Assembly: GCA_047972995.1 (NCBI GenBank)
Contig: JBKEBD010000013.1
Span: 1-64,000, forward strand
DNA length: 64,000 bases
Direction: 5' to 3'
Source: JBKEDC01 sp047972995
GTDB lineage: Bacteria; Bacteroidota; Bacteroidia; Bacteroidales; Prolixibacteraceae
Positions 42,823 through 52,166 of the stretch are shown piece by piece. Below the pieces are notes generated by a model. The model ran no database searches. It saw only the letters and a program-made list of their open reading frames with translations, and was not told where the DNA came from. Within the stretch, counting starts at the first letter, position 1, and the number at the start of each line of letters is the position of its first letter. Made by a program: the position numbers and the translations under genes.

Positions 42823-43530
42823 TTAATTGCTCGACTTAAGCAAATACAGGAGTTCGCCAATGTTTTCTAAGCTGTGGTAGTGGTGGCGGTTTATTCCTTC
42901 TTTGTCGAGTTGCTCGTAGGCCCAAGTAGTGTGATAAGGAATGTGAACGGCTGTGCCCCCAAGCTCCACAATTGGAATAATATCCGATTTAAGTGAGTTG
43001 CCCACCATCATGAATTGTTCGGGGCGAATGTGGAAAAGTCGGAAGAGTATTTCATAATCCGATTGTTTCTTGTCGCTCATGACCTCCATGTGGTCGAAAT
43101 AATGTGCCACGCCCGATGCTTTGAGTTTGCGCTGTTGGTCGAGCAAATCGCCTTTAGTGAGCACCACCAATTTATATTTTCTGTGAAGTGCTTGCAGTGT
43201 TTCTTTCACGCCACCGAGCAGTTCAACGGGCGATTTAAGCATTTCTTTCCCAATGTTTAATATGGCTTCGGTTTGCCCATTGGTGAGCTGATAGTTGCTA
43301 ATTTTCATTGCCGCTTCAAGGCTAGATAGCACAAAGGCTTTCACCCCGAACCCATAGATAGGCATATTTTGCAAGATGGTGGCAAAGTGTAATTCCATTA
43401 ACTCCTCGTGGGTGCCATAGTCTTGCAAGATTCTGCTAAATTGTTGCTCTGCCAGACGAAAATAGTCTTCCGTAGCCCAAAGCGTATCATCGGCATCGAA
43501 GGCAATGATGCGTATGTTTTGAAATGTCAT
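42823..43530 (-). CDS. HAD superfamily hydrolase (YjjG-like)
   Basis: A 235-residue phosphatase-type protein. Motif I is IIAFDADDTLW (about residues 8-18, nucleophile Asp12), motif II is LVVLTKGD (about 119-126) and motif III/IV is QFMMVGNSLKSDIIPIVELG (about 171-190). A helical cap lies between motifs I and II. The frame opens further upstream (43653), but ATG 43530 places motif I near the start as usual. The substrate is unknown. YjjG-like enzymes act on nucleotide monophosphates. Confidence 0.88.
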   Translation of the reverse strand: MTFQNIRIIAFDADDTLWATEDYFRLAEQQFSRILQDYGTHEELMELHFATILQNMPIYGFGVKAFVLSSLEAAMKISNYQLTNGQTEAILNIGKEMLKSPVELLGGVKETLQALHRKYKLVVLTKGDLLDQQRKLKASGVAHYFDHMEVMSDKKQSDYEILFRLFHIRPEQFMMVGNSLKSDIIPIVELGGTAVHIPYHTTWAYEQLDKEGINRHHYHSLENIGELLYLLKSSN

Positions 43531-43658
43531 GCTGTCGTGATTAAAGTATTGATAAATTAAATGCGAATGTAATGTTATTTCTGCAAGGCTAGACTTTAGC
43601 GTAAGGCTATTTTGCTTAATTTCGGATTTTAATTTGGAGTCAAAATATAGCACATAGA

Positions 43659-44879
43659 ATGTCTGAAAACAAAAGCATAAAACTCGTTCCGGGGAGTAAA
43701 TTTTTCATTGCACAAATCACCTTTTTACTGGCCCTACTTTCGGCAGTGTCGCCCATTGCAACCGATAGCTATATTCCGGCTTTGGGGTACATGGCAGCGC
43801 ATTTTGGGGTGAATTTCCACCAGATGGAAATTTCGGTTACCATTTATTTTATTGGCGTGGCTGTGGGGCAATTTTTTGGAGGTCCGGCAAGCGATGCTTT
43901 CGGTAGGAAAACCATTGCTTTGTTTGGCACCGGATTGTTTGCCTTGTCGAGCTTGATGGCGGTTTTCACCCAAGATGTGCATATGCTGTGGACATGGCGT
44001 TTCTTTCAAGCCATTGGCGGAGGTTGTGCTTCGGTGGTGAACATGGCATTTATCCGCGATTGGTTTGAGGGTAGAGAAGTGGCGCGTTTATCGTCGCTGA
44101 TAAGCATGGTGATGATGCTTGCCCCTCTTTGTGCGCCTGTTATTGGCACGGCGTTACTCACGAGTTTCGGTTGGAAAACGATTTTTATTTTTATGATGGG
44201 CATGGCACTCACAGCCTTTGTGTTGTTCTTTGTTTTTATGCCCGAGTCGCACCCTCGGGAGTTGCAAAGCCGACGACTTTCGTTTAAAGCAGTGTTTAAA
44301 TCGTATCGGAAGATATTTAGCTCGAAACCCACAAGTTTATTGGTTTTTACCAACACCTTTGCAGTGGCGGGAATGTTTACCTACATTTCTTCCGCGTCTT
44401 TCATGTATTTAGAATATTTTCAGGTGCCTGTTACACAATTTCCCCTATTTTTCGGTGGTAATATTGCATTGAATATTCTTTTCACGTTCATCAATTTCCG
44501 ATTGGTGAAAAAGTATAGTCCCGAGCGGATGCTTAAAATTGGTTTGGCCGGGCAGTTAGTGTTTGGTTTAGTAGCTGTGGTTGTGGTGTTGCTTGGCAAT
44601 CCGAATTTGTGGGTGACTTTTGGCTTGATGTCGTTCTTTGTGGGCAGCATGGGATTTATTTTCTCGAATATCACCTCGATCATTCTGAATAGTTTCCCCG
44701 AAGTAGCGGGCTCTGCCAATGCTGTAATTGGGGTGCTTCGTTTTGCTTTGAGTGGCGTGGTGGGTTCGCTGCCTGCCTTGTTTCACACGGGCGATTTGTT
44801 GCCCACCATGATTATCATGGCGTGCTGCACCGTTGTTGCATCGGTGCTTTATCAGTTTGCAAGGCGAGCTAATGTATAA
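43659..44879 (+). CDS. Bcr/CflA family multidrug efflux MFS transporter
   Basis: A 406-residue major-facilitator protein with about 12 transmembrane segments. The DHA1 motif A between helices 2 and 3 is GGPASDAFGRKTIALFG (about residues 73-89). The N-terminal helix has LSAVSPIATDSYIPALGYMA, typical of Bcr/CflA drug or sulfonamide/bicyclomycin exporters. It overlaps the convergent queG by 11 bases at the 3' end, so the two transcripts run into each other. Confidence 0.9.
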   Translation: MSENKSIKLVPGSKFFIAQITFLLALLSAVSPIATDSYIPALGYMAAHFGVNFHQMEISVTIYFIGVAVGQFFGGPASDAFGRKTIALFGTGLFALSSLMAVFTQDVHMLWTWRFFQAIGGGCASVVNMAFIRDWFEGREVARLSSLISMVMMLAPLCAPVIGTALLTSFGWKTIFIFMMGMALTAFVLFFVFMPESHPRELQSRRLSFKAVFKSYRKIFSSKPTSLLVFTNTFAVAGMFTYISSASFMYLEYFQVPVTQFPLFFGGNIALNILFTFINFRLVKKYSPERMLKIGLAGQLVFGLVAVVVVLLGNPNLWVTFGLMSFFVGSMGFIFSNITSIILNSFPEVAGSANAVIGVLRFALSGVVGSLPALFHTGDLLPTMIIMACCTVVASVLYQFARRANV

Positions 44880-45792
44880 ATGAGATATTCCGCATCAATC
44901 CTTGGTATTTGGCTCTTTTTATGGGGCTGTGGCGGAAGAGTTCACGAAATTGTTCTTCGGTGAGCGATTGCCAATCGGTGGTGCTGAGGTTTAGCAATTC
45001 GGGTTTGGGCGTGAATTCGGGCTCCTCATGCGTCATGGCTTTGCTGTTCCATGGGCAAACATCTTGACAAATGTCGCAACCGAACACCCGATTTTGAAAT
45101 TTTCCTTGAAAACGAGCATCGATTTCTTTGCTTTTGTTGGCTGTGGTGTGATAAGAAATGCAGCGAGCCACATCGAGCTTTCCTGGAGCTAGCAGGGCTT
45201 GTGTGGGGCAAGCATCTATGCACTTAGTGCAAGTGCCGCAATGGTTTGCAGTGTAGGGGGCATCGGGTGTGAGCTGAAGGTCGAGTAGTAGTTCGCCAAT
45301 GAACACGAAGCTGCCATGCGATGGGGTAATGAGCAGCGAGTTTTTGCCAATCCACCCCAATCCTGCGCGTTGCGCCCATTGTTTATCGCCTACGGGGGCC
45401 GAATCAACAAAGGCACGGCCCGAGCAAGGCGCAATTTCTTCATTGATGAAGTGCATCAGTTCGTGCAGCTTATCTTTCATCACTACATGATAATCTTTGC
45501 CGTAGGCATATTTTGAAAGAATGGGGGCATCTGTGTGCGTGGAGAGTTGAGGATTGAAATAATTCAATGTTACCGACACTACCGATTGACAGCCTTCTAC
45601 CAACAACCGAGGATCGCAGCGTTTCTCTTGGTTTTGTGCCATGTAGTGCAAATCGGCATACCGATTGGTGTTGATGTAATCGTGCAGCCGCTCTTCGAAA
45701 TCGCTGAGGTGGTCGGCACGGGCTATCCCACACGACAAAAAGCCCAGTTCGTGGGCTTTTGCTTTAATTTTATCTTCAGTGCAGCGTGGCAT
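44869..45792 (-). CDS. queG: Epoxyqueuosine reductase QueG
   Basis: A 307-residue cobalamin-dependent iron-sulfur enzyme that makes the last step to queuosine in tRNA. Two [4Fe-4S] motifs are present: CGTCTKCIDACP (about residues 185-196) and CDICQDVCPWN (about 240-250). DSAPVGDKQWAQRAGLGWIGKNSLLI (about 129-154) is the typical cofactor-binding block. The N-terminal half holds the DUF1730-like region. It is the last of three genes with gaps of only 3-6 bases, after sufE and a DUF59 gene. Confidence 0.93.
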   Translation of the reverse strand: MPRCTEDKIKAKAHELGFLSCGIARADHLSDFEERLHDYINTNRYADLHYMAQNQEKRCDPRLLVEGCQSVVSVTLNYFNPQLSTHTDAPILSKYAYGKDYHVVMKDKLHELMHFINEEIAPCSGRAFVDSAPVGDKQWAQRAGLGWIGKNSLLITPSHGSFVFIGELLLDLQLTPDAPYTANHCGTCTKCIDACPTQALLAPGKLDVARCISYHTTANKSKEIDARFQGKFQNRVFGCDICQDVCPWNSKAMTHEEPEFTPKPELLNLSTTDWQSLTEEQFRELFRHSPIKRAKYQGLMRNISFIH

Positions 45793-45795
45793 GGT

Positions 45796-46101
45796 TTAAA
45801 AGAAACCAAGTTCCAGTCGAGCTTCTTCGCTCATCATCGATTTATCCCAAGGTGGGTCGAAGGTGAGTTCTACATAGGCATCGTTCACCCCTTCGGCAGC
45901 CAATGCCGCTTGGCGCACATTTTCTACGAGCATATCTGCCACAGGGCATCCCGGAGCGGTGAGGGTCATTATAATGCTTGCGGTGTTGTTTTCATCCACA
46001 TTCACGTTGTATATCAATCCCAAGTCGTAGATGTTTACGGGGATTTCAGGGTCGTAAACCGTACGTAGGTTTTCGATGATTAAATCTATTTTATCGCTCA
46101 T
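45796..46101 (-). CDS. MIP18/DUF59 family Fe-S assembly protein (SufT/PaaD-like)
   Basis: A 101-residue protein with the DUF59 pattern: VYDPEIPVNIYDLGLIYNVNVDE (about residues 15-37), MTLTAPGCPVADMLVENVR (about 46-64) with the conserved Cys in APGCP, and VELTFDPPWDKSMMSEEAR (about 77-95). Family members support iron-sulfur cluster maturation. It is located between sufE and queG, which needs [4Fe-4S] clusters, and fits a carrier or accessory role. Confidence 0.88.
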   Translation of the reverse strand: MSDKIDLIIENLRTVYDPEIPVNIYDLGLIYNVNVDENNTASIIMTLTAPGCPVADMLVENVRQAALAAEGVNDAYVELTFDPPWDKSMMSEEARLELGFF

Positions 46102-46107
46102 GTTTAT

Positions 46108-46530
46108 TTATTCTGATATTTTTTGATATGCAACAGCATACAATCGAATTTGTTTCACCATGGCCACCAAACCGTTAGAACGAGTGGGCGAAAGATGTTG
46201 TTTTAGCCCGATTTCGTCGATAAAGTGCAAATCGGTATCTAAAATTTCAGTTGGGGTGTGCCCCGATACTACGCGTAGCAGCAGTGCCACAATGCCTTTT
46301 ACAATAACGGCATCGCTTTCGCCTTGGAAATAGATTTTACCATTTTTAAATTCGGGCACTAACCACACTCGGCTTTGGCAGCCCTTAATGATGTGTTGGT
46401 CGTTTTTGTCTTCGGGCTTCAAGTCTGCTAGTTCGTTGCCTAGCTCAATCAAGTAGCCGTATTTATCCATCCAGTCCTCATAAATTGAGAATTCCTCGAT
46501 AATTTCTGCTTGTATTTTTTCGATTGTCAT
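46108..46530 (-). CDS. sufE: SufE-family cysteine desulfuration protein
   Basis: A 140-residue sulfur-acceptor protein that takes persulfide sulfur from a SufS-type desulfurase for Fe-S cluster assembly. The active cysteine is in KGCQSRVWL (about residues 49-57), followed by FQGESDAVIVKGIVALLLRVVSGHTP (about 68-93). It is the first gene of the sufE-DUF59-queG operon. A CCCCTCGTGGGG hairpin lies about 20 bases upstream of its start codon. Confidence 0.92.
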   Translation of the reverse strand: MTIEKIQAEIIEEFSIYEDWMDKYGYLIELGNELADLKPEDKNDQHIIKGCQSRVWLVPEFKNGKIYFQGESDAVIVKGIVALLLRVVSGHTPTEILDTDLHFIDEIGLKQHLSPTRSNGLVAMVKQIRLYAVAYQKISE

Positions 46531-46928
46531 TTAAAACCTCCATTAAGTGAATCCCCTCGTGGGGAAAATGAGCTGCAAATTTATCGTTTTTGACCGACTT
46601 CTGAAAAATATGGGCTGATTTTTATACTTTTGTGTGAAACTGAAATGAAAAAGCCGTGAAGTAGCTTGTTAGCGTTATTGTCAAGTAGGGCTAGATTATG
46701 GAGTCAGCGTATTAGCTCCAGGTTATACATTGGCTGTTTGTGGCTTAGTGTTGGCATTGGTGAATTCAAGTCCTCACCCTTATGCCACCCAGCGGTGAAT
46801 CTCGGCGTGTGTTTTTAGATGAGAACGGAAATCTTAACACCCTGTTTCATGCGGTTGAGCAGGAATATCTATTTTAGAATGTCAAGCAGCGAATAGGTGT
46901 TTATCATTCAAAATGAAATTACAAACAG
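46531..46928. other. Divergent region sufE / adeC with a possible gene remnant
   Basis: No complete gene is seen in these 398 bases. A TACTTTTG box at 46625-46632 could be a -7 element for adeC, although no -33 partner fits. From about 46700 to 46877 the DNA looks protein-like in broken frames: GVSVLAPGYTLAVCGLVLAL in one, then MPPSGESRRVFLDENGNL (46782-46877) in another. It may be a decayed gene. Confidence 0.3.
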
Positions 46929-48548
46929 ATGAAGCAATCAAAAAAAAACATAGCCGGAAATATTGTTGATATACCTAGCCGAAAGATAATTCAAGGGTCG
47001 ATTGAAGTAGAAAATGGTGTAATTGTAGCTGTTAATCAGCACTCAACAACCGAAAAGGGCTATATCATTCCGGTTTTTGTTGATGCACATATGCATATTG
47101 AAAGTTCTATGCTAACGCCTCAAAATTTTGGCGAATTGGTTATTCGTTCGGGCACTTTGTCCGTAGTAACCGATCCGCATGAAATAGCCAATGTTATGGG
47201 AGTAAATGGGGTGGAGTTTATGCTATCGAATAGTAAAAAGTCACCCATTAAAACATTTTTCACTATACCATCGTGTGTTCCGGCAACGCCTTTCGATGTT
47301 TCTGGCGGAATATTAACGGCTGACGATGTGGAAAACTTAGCATCAACAGGTCACTTTGTAGGGCTTTCAGAAATGATGAATGTGCCCGGTGTGCTTTTGA
47401 AAGATGACGAGGTAATGGCAAAGTTAGCATCGGCCAAAAAATATGGTTTACCAGTGGATGGGCACGCCCCTTTGCTAAGAGGAGATGAGTTGGCAGTCTA
47501 TGCCAACAGTGGCATTAGCACCGATCATGAGTGCGTTTCGGCAGAAGAAGCGCAAGAGAAAATACAGTTGGGCATGAAAATCTTGCTGCGTGAGGGAAGT
47601 GCCGCACGCAACTACGAGGCATTAAAATCGTTGATTAAAACCAATCCTAACGATGTGATGTTTTGCACCGACGACTCACACCCCGACGAAATTATATCGG
47701 TGGGGCATATTAGTAAATTGGTGGTGCGCGCCATTGCCGATAAATTCGATTTGTTCGATGTGCTAAAAATAGCATCTATCAACCCTATTAATCATTATAA
47801 ACTCGATATGGGACAGCTTCGAGTGGGAGATAAAGCCGACTTTTTGGTGGTGGAAGATTTAGAGGCATTTAATGTGGCTCAGGTGTATGTAGATGGCGTG
47901 GAGAAGCTTGCAACAGCCGAAACGGAACCTTTGGTAATAGAGGGGATGAACAACTTCGACCACAGCGGAATAGAAGTAAGTTCGTTAAGAAAAGCCGTGT
48001 TGGGTTCTATTGAAACCATATTGTTGATTAAAGGGGAGTTAATAACAACAGTGGGTAGTTATTCGCCCAAACAAGCTACAGAAAATTTGGAGAGCGATCC
48101 TAATGAAGATTTGATGAAGATTGTATATATCAATCGCTATCATAATGCTGCGCCACAAGTGGCATTTTGCCAAGGTTTCAACTTGAAAAAAGGGGCGGTG
48201 GCAAGTTCCATATCGCACGATTCGCACAATATCATTGCAGTGGGTTGTTCCGACAAGGAATTGGCTCGGGCAATCAATGCGGTTATTGCACAAAAGGGTG
48301 GACTTTCGGCCTGTATTGATGAAAGAACGGAGATTTTGCCATTGCCTGTTGGCGGAATTATAAGCGACAGAAAGGGGCACGAGGTTGCCGCCAGTTACAT
48401 CGACCTGTGCGAGATGACTCACCAGATGGGGTGCGATATAGATTCTCCATTTATGACCCTTGCATTTCTATCTTTAGTGGTAATCCCTGAAATTAAAATT
48501 GGCGAAAAAGGTTTGTTTAGCTACTCGCTATTCGATTGGATGAAGTAA
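46929..48548 (+). CDS. adeC: Adenine deaminase
   Basis: A 539-residue amidohydrolase that deaminates adenine to hypoxanthine. Metal ligands are in FVDAHMHIESSML (about residues 51-63), LPVDGHAPLLRGDELAVY (about 177-194), GISTDHECVSAEEA (about 197-210) and FCTDDSHPDEI (about 246-256). The C-terminal adenine-deaminase-specific domain includes GLSACIDERTEILPLPVGGIISD (about 458-480). Its length fits the family (about 540-600 aa). It is a single gene that converges on recQ. Confidence 0.93.
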   Translation: MKQSKKNIAGNIVDIPSRKIIQGSIEVENGVIVAVNQHSTTEKGYIIPVFVDAHMHIESSMLTPQNFGELVIRSGTLSVVTDPHEIANVMGVNGVEFMLSNSKKSPIKTFFTIPSCVPATPFDVSGGILTADDVENLASTGHFVGLSEMMNVPGVLLKDDEVMAKLASAKKYGLPVDGHAPLLRGDELAVYANSGISTDHECVSAEEAQEKIQLGMKILLREGSAARNYEALKSLIKTNPNDVMFCTDDSHPDEIISVGHISKLVVRAIADKFDLFDVLKIASINPINHYKLDMGQLRVGDKADFLVVEDLEAFNVAQVYVDGVEKLATAETEPLVIEGMNNFDHSGIEVSSLRKAVLGSIETILLIKGELITTVGSYSPKQATENLESDPNEDLMKIVYINRYHNAAPQVAFCQGFNLKKGAVASSISHDSHNIIAVGCSDKELARAINAVIAQKGGLSACIDERTEILPLPVGGIISDRKGHEVAASYIDLCEMTHQMGCDIDSPFMTLAFLSLVVIPEIKIGEKGLFSYSLFDWMK

Positions 48549-48683
48549 TTCCTGATTTCGAAAATTTAAATACGCTGTCAAAGCGTGGCATTTGGCAACT
48601 ATTTAGTTAAAATTTATTCACCAGTCACTACCTCGCCTTTTTATTTTATTCTGCGTGATGTTATACGAATAGAAAATTCTCAA

Positions 48684-48724
<41 letters not shown>

Positions 48725-48850
48725 TTTGAGTTTCTGCATAAACAAACAAGTTAGATAGTTTTGGAAACCATATGCAAGTAATTTCTGCTTATATGTGGTT
48801 TTTCGTTTCGGGCTTGTGGGAAAGCGAAACGAAAATTTAGGAAACGCACT

Positions 48851-48900
48851 AACGCCGAAGGTGTGCAAGATTAATTTGCTACTCCTTCGGCGTTTGGGTT
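48851..48900. terminator. Bidirectional terminator adeC / recQ, copy of a repeated hairpin
   Basis: AACGCCGAAGG (48851-48861) pairs with CCTTCGGCGTT (48884-48894), 11 perfect pairs, followed by TTGGGTTTTATTTT. The first half and loop (GCCGAAGGTGTGCAA ... AATTTGCT) are nearly identical to the reverse complement of the hairpin at 7995-8044. Confidence 0.8.
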
Positions 48901-48918
48901 TTATTTTAAAGCTAAGTG

Positions 48919-51099
48919 CTAGTTTCCTAAGTCGGAAATGAATTTAATTCGCATAAGTCGGATATCCTCTTCTGTTAAATCATCCTCGGCAAATTCATTT
49001 AGGGCTTCATCGATAGATCCTTTGGTCGATTCGCGGAAGAAATCGAAGATATAGCCTTGTAGCTCTTCATCTACAAAATCGTTTACACAATAGTCGATGT
49101 TAATGCGAGTACCGGCATTTACAATAGCTTCTACTTCTGTAATTACATCGGGCACTTCAATGTTTAGTGAGTTGGCAATATCTTCAATTGATGTTTTGCG
49201 GTCTATCATTTGAATGATAGAAACTTTATTCTTTGATTTATTTGCTACCTGACGTACTACCAAATCTTGCGCGCGCTCAATGTCATTCTCATCAACATAT
49301 TCTTTAATGAGTTTTACAAAATCGCCACCAAATCGTTTGGCTTTACCTTCGCCCACACCCTGAATTTTTGTCAATTCATCGATGGTAATCGGATATTGAA
49401 TCGACATATCGGCTAGTGAGGGGTCTTGAAAGATAACATAAGGAGGCAAATTATGCTTTTTAGCCACTTTTTTGCGTAAATCTTTCAACAAGCTAAATAG
49501 CTCAGGATCGCCAGCATCTGCACTCGATTGAGGTGCTTTACGATCTTCAGCCTCTTCTCCTTTATAGTCGTGATTGCGCACGAGCATAAATGTTGTGGGA
49601 TTTGCAATGAAGTTTTCGCCTGCTTCAGTGAGTTTAAGGATACCGTAGTTTTCAATATCTTTCAATATTAACCCCGACAATATCGTTTGGCGGAATACCG
49701 CATTCCAATAGTGGTGGTCGTGGTCTTTCCCGATGCCAAAGCTTTGAAGTTCGTCGTGTTTGAAAGACTTCACAGCAGCCGAAGATTTCCCGGTAAGGAT
49801 GTCGGTAATGTGTTCGGCTTTATATTTACTTCTTACTTCAGCCACGGTGCGAAGCATTTTTTCTACATCGGCAGTGGCATCTATTTCTTCTTTGGGGTTA
49901 AGGCAGTTGTCGCAATTGCCACAAGGTTCGTCTAAATTTTCGCCAAAATAATTGAGCAATACAATACGGCGACAAATGGCAGATTCGGCAAAAGAAGCAG
50001 TGTCGAACAACAATTGGTGACCAATTTCTTGTTCTGCCACGGGCTTGCCGTGCATGAATTTCTCTAGTTTTTGAATGTCTTTGTAGGAATAAAACGTAAT
50101 ACATTCCCCTTCGCCACCATCGCGCCCAGCCCGTCCGGTTTCTTGGTAGTATCCTTCCAAACTTTTGGGAATGTCGTAGTGAATAACAAAGCGCACATCG
50201 GGCTTATCAATACCCATACCAAAGGCGATGGTTGCTACAATCACATCTACTTCTTCCATCAAGAATTTGTCTTGATTTCCGCTTCGAGTGGCTGCATCAA
50301 TACCTGCATGATAAGGAAGTGCAGAAATACCATTCACCACAAGTAACTCGGCAAGTTCTTCCACACGCTTTCTGCTCAAACAATAAATAATGCCGCTTTT
50401 TCCTTCGCGTTGCTTGATGTATTTAATGATTTGATTATCGGGTTTTACTTTAGCTCGAATTTCATAGTAAAGGTTGGGGCGGTTGAACGATGCCTTAAAA
50501 ACTTTAGCTTGAAGCATGTCGAGTGTTTTCTGAATATCGTGTTGCACCTTAGCTGTTGCAGTAGCTGTTAGGGCAATGATAGGGGCTTTGCCTATTTCTT
50601 CAACAATAGGACGAATGCGACGGTACTCTGGACGGAAGTCGTGCCCCCATTCTGAGATACAGTGAGCCTCGTCGATTGCATAAAATGAAATGTTGGCTTG
50701 GCGCAAGAAATCAATATTTTCCTCTTTGGTTAAAGATTCCGGAGCTACATAAAGCAGCTTGGTTTTGCCACTCAACACATCTTCTTTTACTTGGTTGATA
50801 GCCTGCTTGTTCAGTGATGAGTTTAAGAAATGTGCCACACTGTCGTCGGCACCTGTATTGCGAATTGAATCTACTTGGTTCTTCATTAGTGCAATGAGAG
50901 GCGATACCACAATGGCTGTGCCTTCCATGATTAACGCCGGAAGTTGGTAGCAAAGCGACTTGCCACCTCCTGTGGGCATTAACACGAAAGTGTCTTGACC
51001 ACTCAGTAAGCTAGTAATAACTTCTTCTTGCTGTCCCTTGAAGCGATTGAATCCGAAATGTTTCTCTAGTTGTTCAACTAATGATTGTTTATCCCACAT
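48919..51099 (-). CDS. recQ: ATP-dependent DNA helicase RecQ
   Basis: A 726-residue 3'-5' helicase for recombination and fork repair. Motif I is MPTGGGKSLCYQLPAL (about residues 41-56), the DEAH box is IDEAHCISEWGHDFRPEY (about 140-157), and RecQ-type QETGRAGRDG (about 320-329) is present. The zinc-binding region has CRR and EPCGNCDNC (about 375-400). An RQC domain, an HRDC domain (about 525-600, PPYVIFQDPSLADM and IQGVGEGKAKRFG) and a long acidic C-terminal helix-turn-helix-like tail (about 618-726) follow. The length is typical of Bacteroidota RecQ. Confidence 0.95.
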   Translation of the reverse strand: MWDKQSLVEQLEKHFGFNRFKGQQEEVITSLLSGQDTFVLMPTGGGKSLCYQLPALIMEGTAIVVSPLIALMKNQVDSIRNTGADDSVAHFLNSSLNKQAINQVKEDVLSGKTKLLYVAPESLTKEENIDFLRQANISFYAIDEAHCISEWGHDFRPEYRRIRPIVEEIGKAPIIALTATATAKVQHDIQKTLDMLQAKVFKASFNRPNLYYEIRAKVKPDNQIIKYIKQREGKSGIIYCLSRKRVEELAELLVVNGISALPYHAGIDAATRSGNQDKFLMEEVDVIVATIAFGMGIDKPDVRFVIHYDIPKSLEGYYQETGRAGRDGGEGECITFYSYKDIQKLEKFMHGKPVAEQEIGHQLLFDTASFAESAICRRIVLLNYFGENLDEPCGNCDNCLNPKEEIDATADVEKMLRTVAEVRSKYKAEHITDILTGKSSAAVKSFKHDELQSFGIGKDHDHHYWNAVFRQTILSGLILKDIENYGILKLTEAGENFIANPTTFMLVRNHDYKGEEAEDRKAPQSSADAGDPELFSLLKDLRKKVAKKHNLPPYVIFQDPSLADMSIQYPITIDELTKIQGVGEGKAKRFGGDFVKLIKEYVDENDIERAQDLVVRQVANKSKNKVSIIQMIDRKTSIEDIANSLNIEVPDVITEVEAIVNAGTRINIDYCVNDFVDEELQGYIFDFFRESTKGSIDEALNEFAEDDLTEEDIRLMRIKFISDLGN

Positions 51100-51295
51100 A
51101 AAGCCTAATATTTTAATGAAACTATGCTTTCTTCATACCGAAGATACGGATTTATACTTATCAATCGCAAATAAAAAGACACATTTCCGTATAAAAAGGT
51201 ATTTTTCTTAGCAAAAATGACTAGGATAGGGGACATATAGGGACAAGCTCATAGGGTATTAGTCTAGTGTTTCCACCAGAGGACACCTTATGCTA

Positions 51296-52099
51296 TTATT
51301 TTGCCTTCCTCCACCTTGAACTTGCCACTTTGCATAAACCAAAAAGGGCAATCAAAACGATAATGATAGTAGCTCCCGATGGAATGTCTGCATAAAACGA
51401 AAGAAGCAGTCCGCCAAAAGAGCCAATGAATGCCACCAAAACAGAAAGCCACATCATTTTTGAAAAGTTCTGGGTGAAGAGGTTGGCGGTGGCTTGCGGA
51501 ATGGTGAGCAAAGACATGATAAGGATAATGCCTACCACACGAATGTTGAGCACAATGGTGATGGCAATGAGGCACATCATGAAATAACTAATGCTTTGCA
51601 CCGGCAGCCCTGTGGTTTTCGCAAATGATTCGTCGAAAGCTACCGATAGAATTGCACGGTGCATGAGGGTGAACACGACAATGAGCACAAGGCTGAGTGC
51701 AGCCATAAAGTATATTTCGGAATTAGAGACCGTTAAGATGCTACCAAACAAATAGCTCATGAGGTTTGGGGCATAGCCTGGGGTGAGGTAAATGAAAATA
51801 ATGCCAATGGCCATGCCTAACGACCACCAAATGGCAATAGATGAATCTTCGCGTAGTTTGGCAGAACGCGTAAAGTACTCCATGCCTAAAGCTGAGAATA
51901 ATGCAAATATAGCAGCACCAAAGATGGGGTTTAAACCCAGAAAATAACCAATGCCAATGCCACCAAATGAAGCATGAGTAATACCGCCACTAATGAACAC
52001 AATGCGACGAGACACAATGTAGGTGCCAATAATGCCACAGCTGATAGCTGCAAAAAGCGATGCCAAAGCTGCATGGTTGAAGAAACTATATTCAAACAA
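51296..52099 (-). CDS. znuB: Metal ABC transporter permease (ZnuB-like)
   Basis: A 267-residue permease of the ABC-3 (zinc/manganese/iron) family with about eight hydrophobic segments. Typical blocks are IGTYIVSRRIVFISGGITHASFGGIGIGY (about residues 24-52) and RVVGIILIMSLLTIPQATANLFTQNF (about 187-212). It is the last gene of a metal-uptake operon with the ATPase and binding-protein genes. A 14-bp tandem repeat lies in the gap to the ATPase gene. Confidence 0.92.
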   Translation of the reverse strand: MFEYSFFNHAALASLFAAISCGIIGTYIVSRRIVFISGGITHASFGGIGIGYFLGLNPIFGAAIFALFSALGMEYFTRSAKLREDSSIAIWWSLGMAIGIIFIYLTPGYAPNLMSYLFGSILTVSNSEIYFMAALSLVLIVVFTLMHRAILSVAFDESFAKTTGLPVQSISYFMMCLIAITIVLNIRVVGIILIMSLLTIPQATANLFTQNFSKMMWLSVLVAFIGSFGGLLLSFYADIPSGATIIIVLIALFGLCKVASSRWRKAK

Positions 52100-52110
52100 G
52101 GTGTAAATTG

Positions 52111-52137
52111 TTAGTTATTAATTATTAGTTATTAATC
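52111..52137. repeat. Short AT-rich tandem repeat between znuB and znuC
   Basis: TTAGTTATTAATTA followed by TTAGTTATTAATC, two 14-bp units. It is an AT-rich, possibly slippage-prone spacer in the 67-base gap between the two genes. Confidence 0.7.
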
Positions 52138-52166
52138 CATTTCCGCAGGCAACTAATCCCAGCCCT

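Noticed and set aside
46551..46564. CCCCTCGTGGGG hairpin before sufE
   Set aside because: The stem is only four pairs. Kept as a remark in the sufE entry and not as a separate regulatory feature.
46741..46795. tRNA-like 3' half (TTCAAGTCC followed by a CCACC-like end)
   Set aside because: The T-arm pairing is poor, no anticodon arm or acceptor partner can be found upstream, so it is not a tRNA gene.
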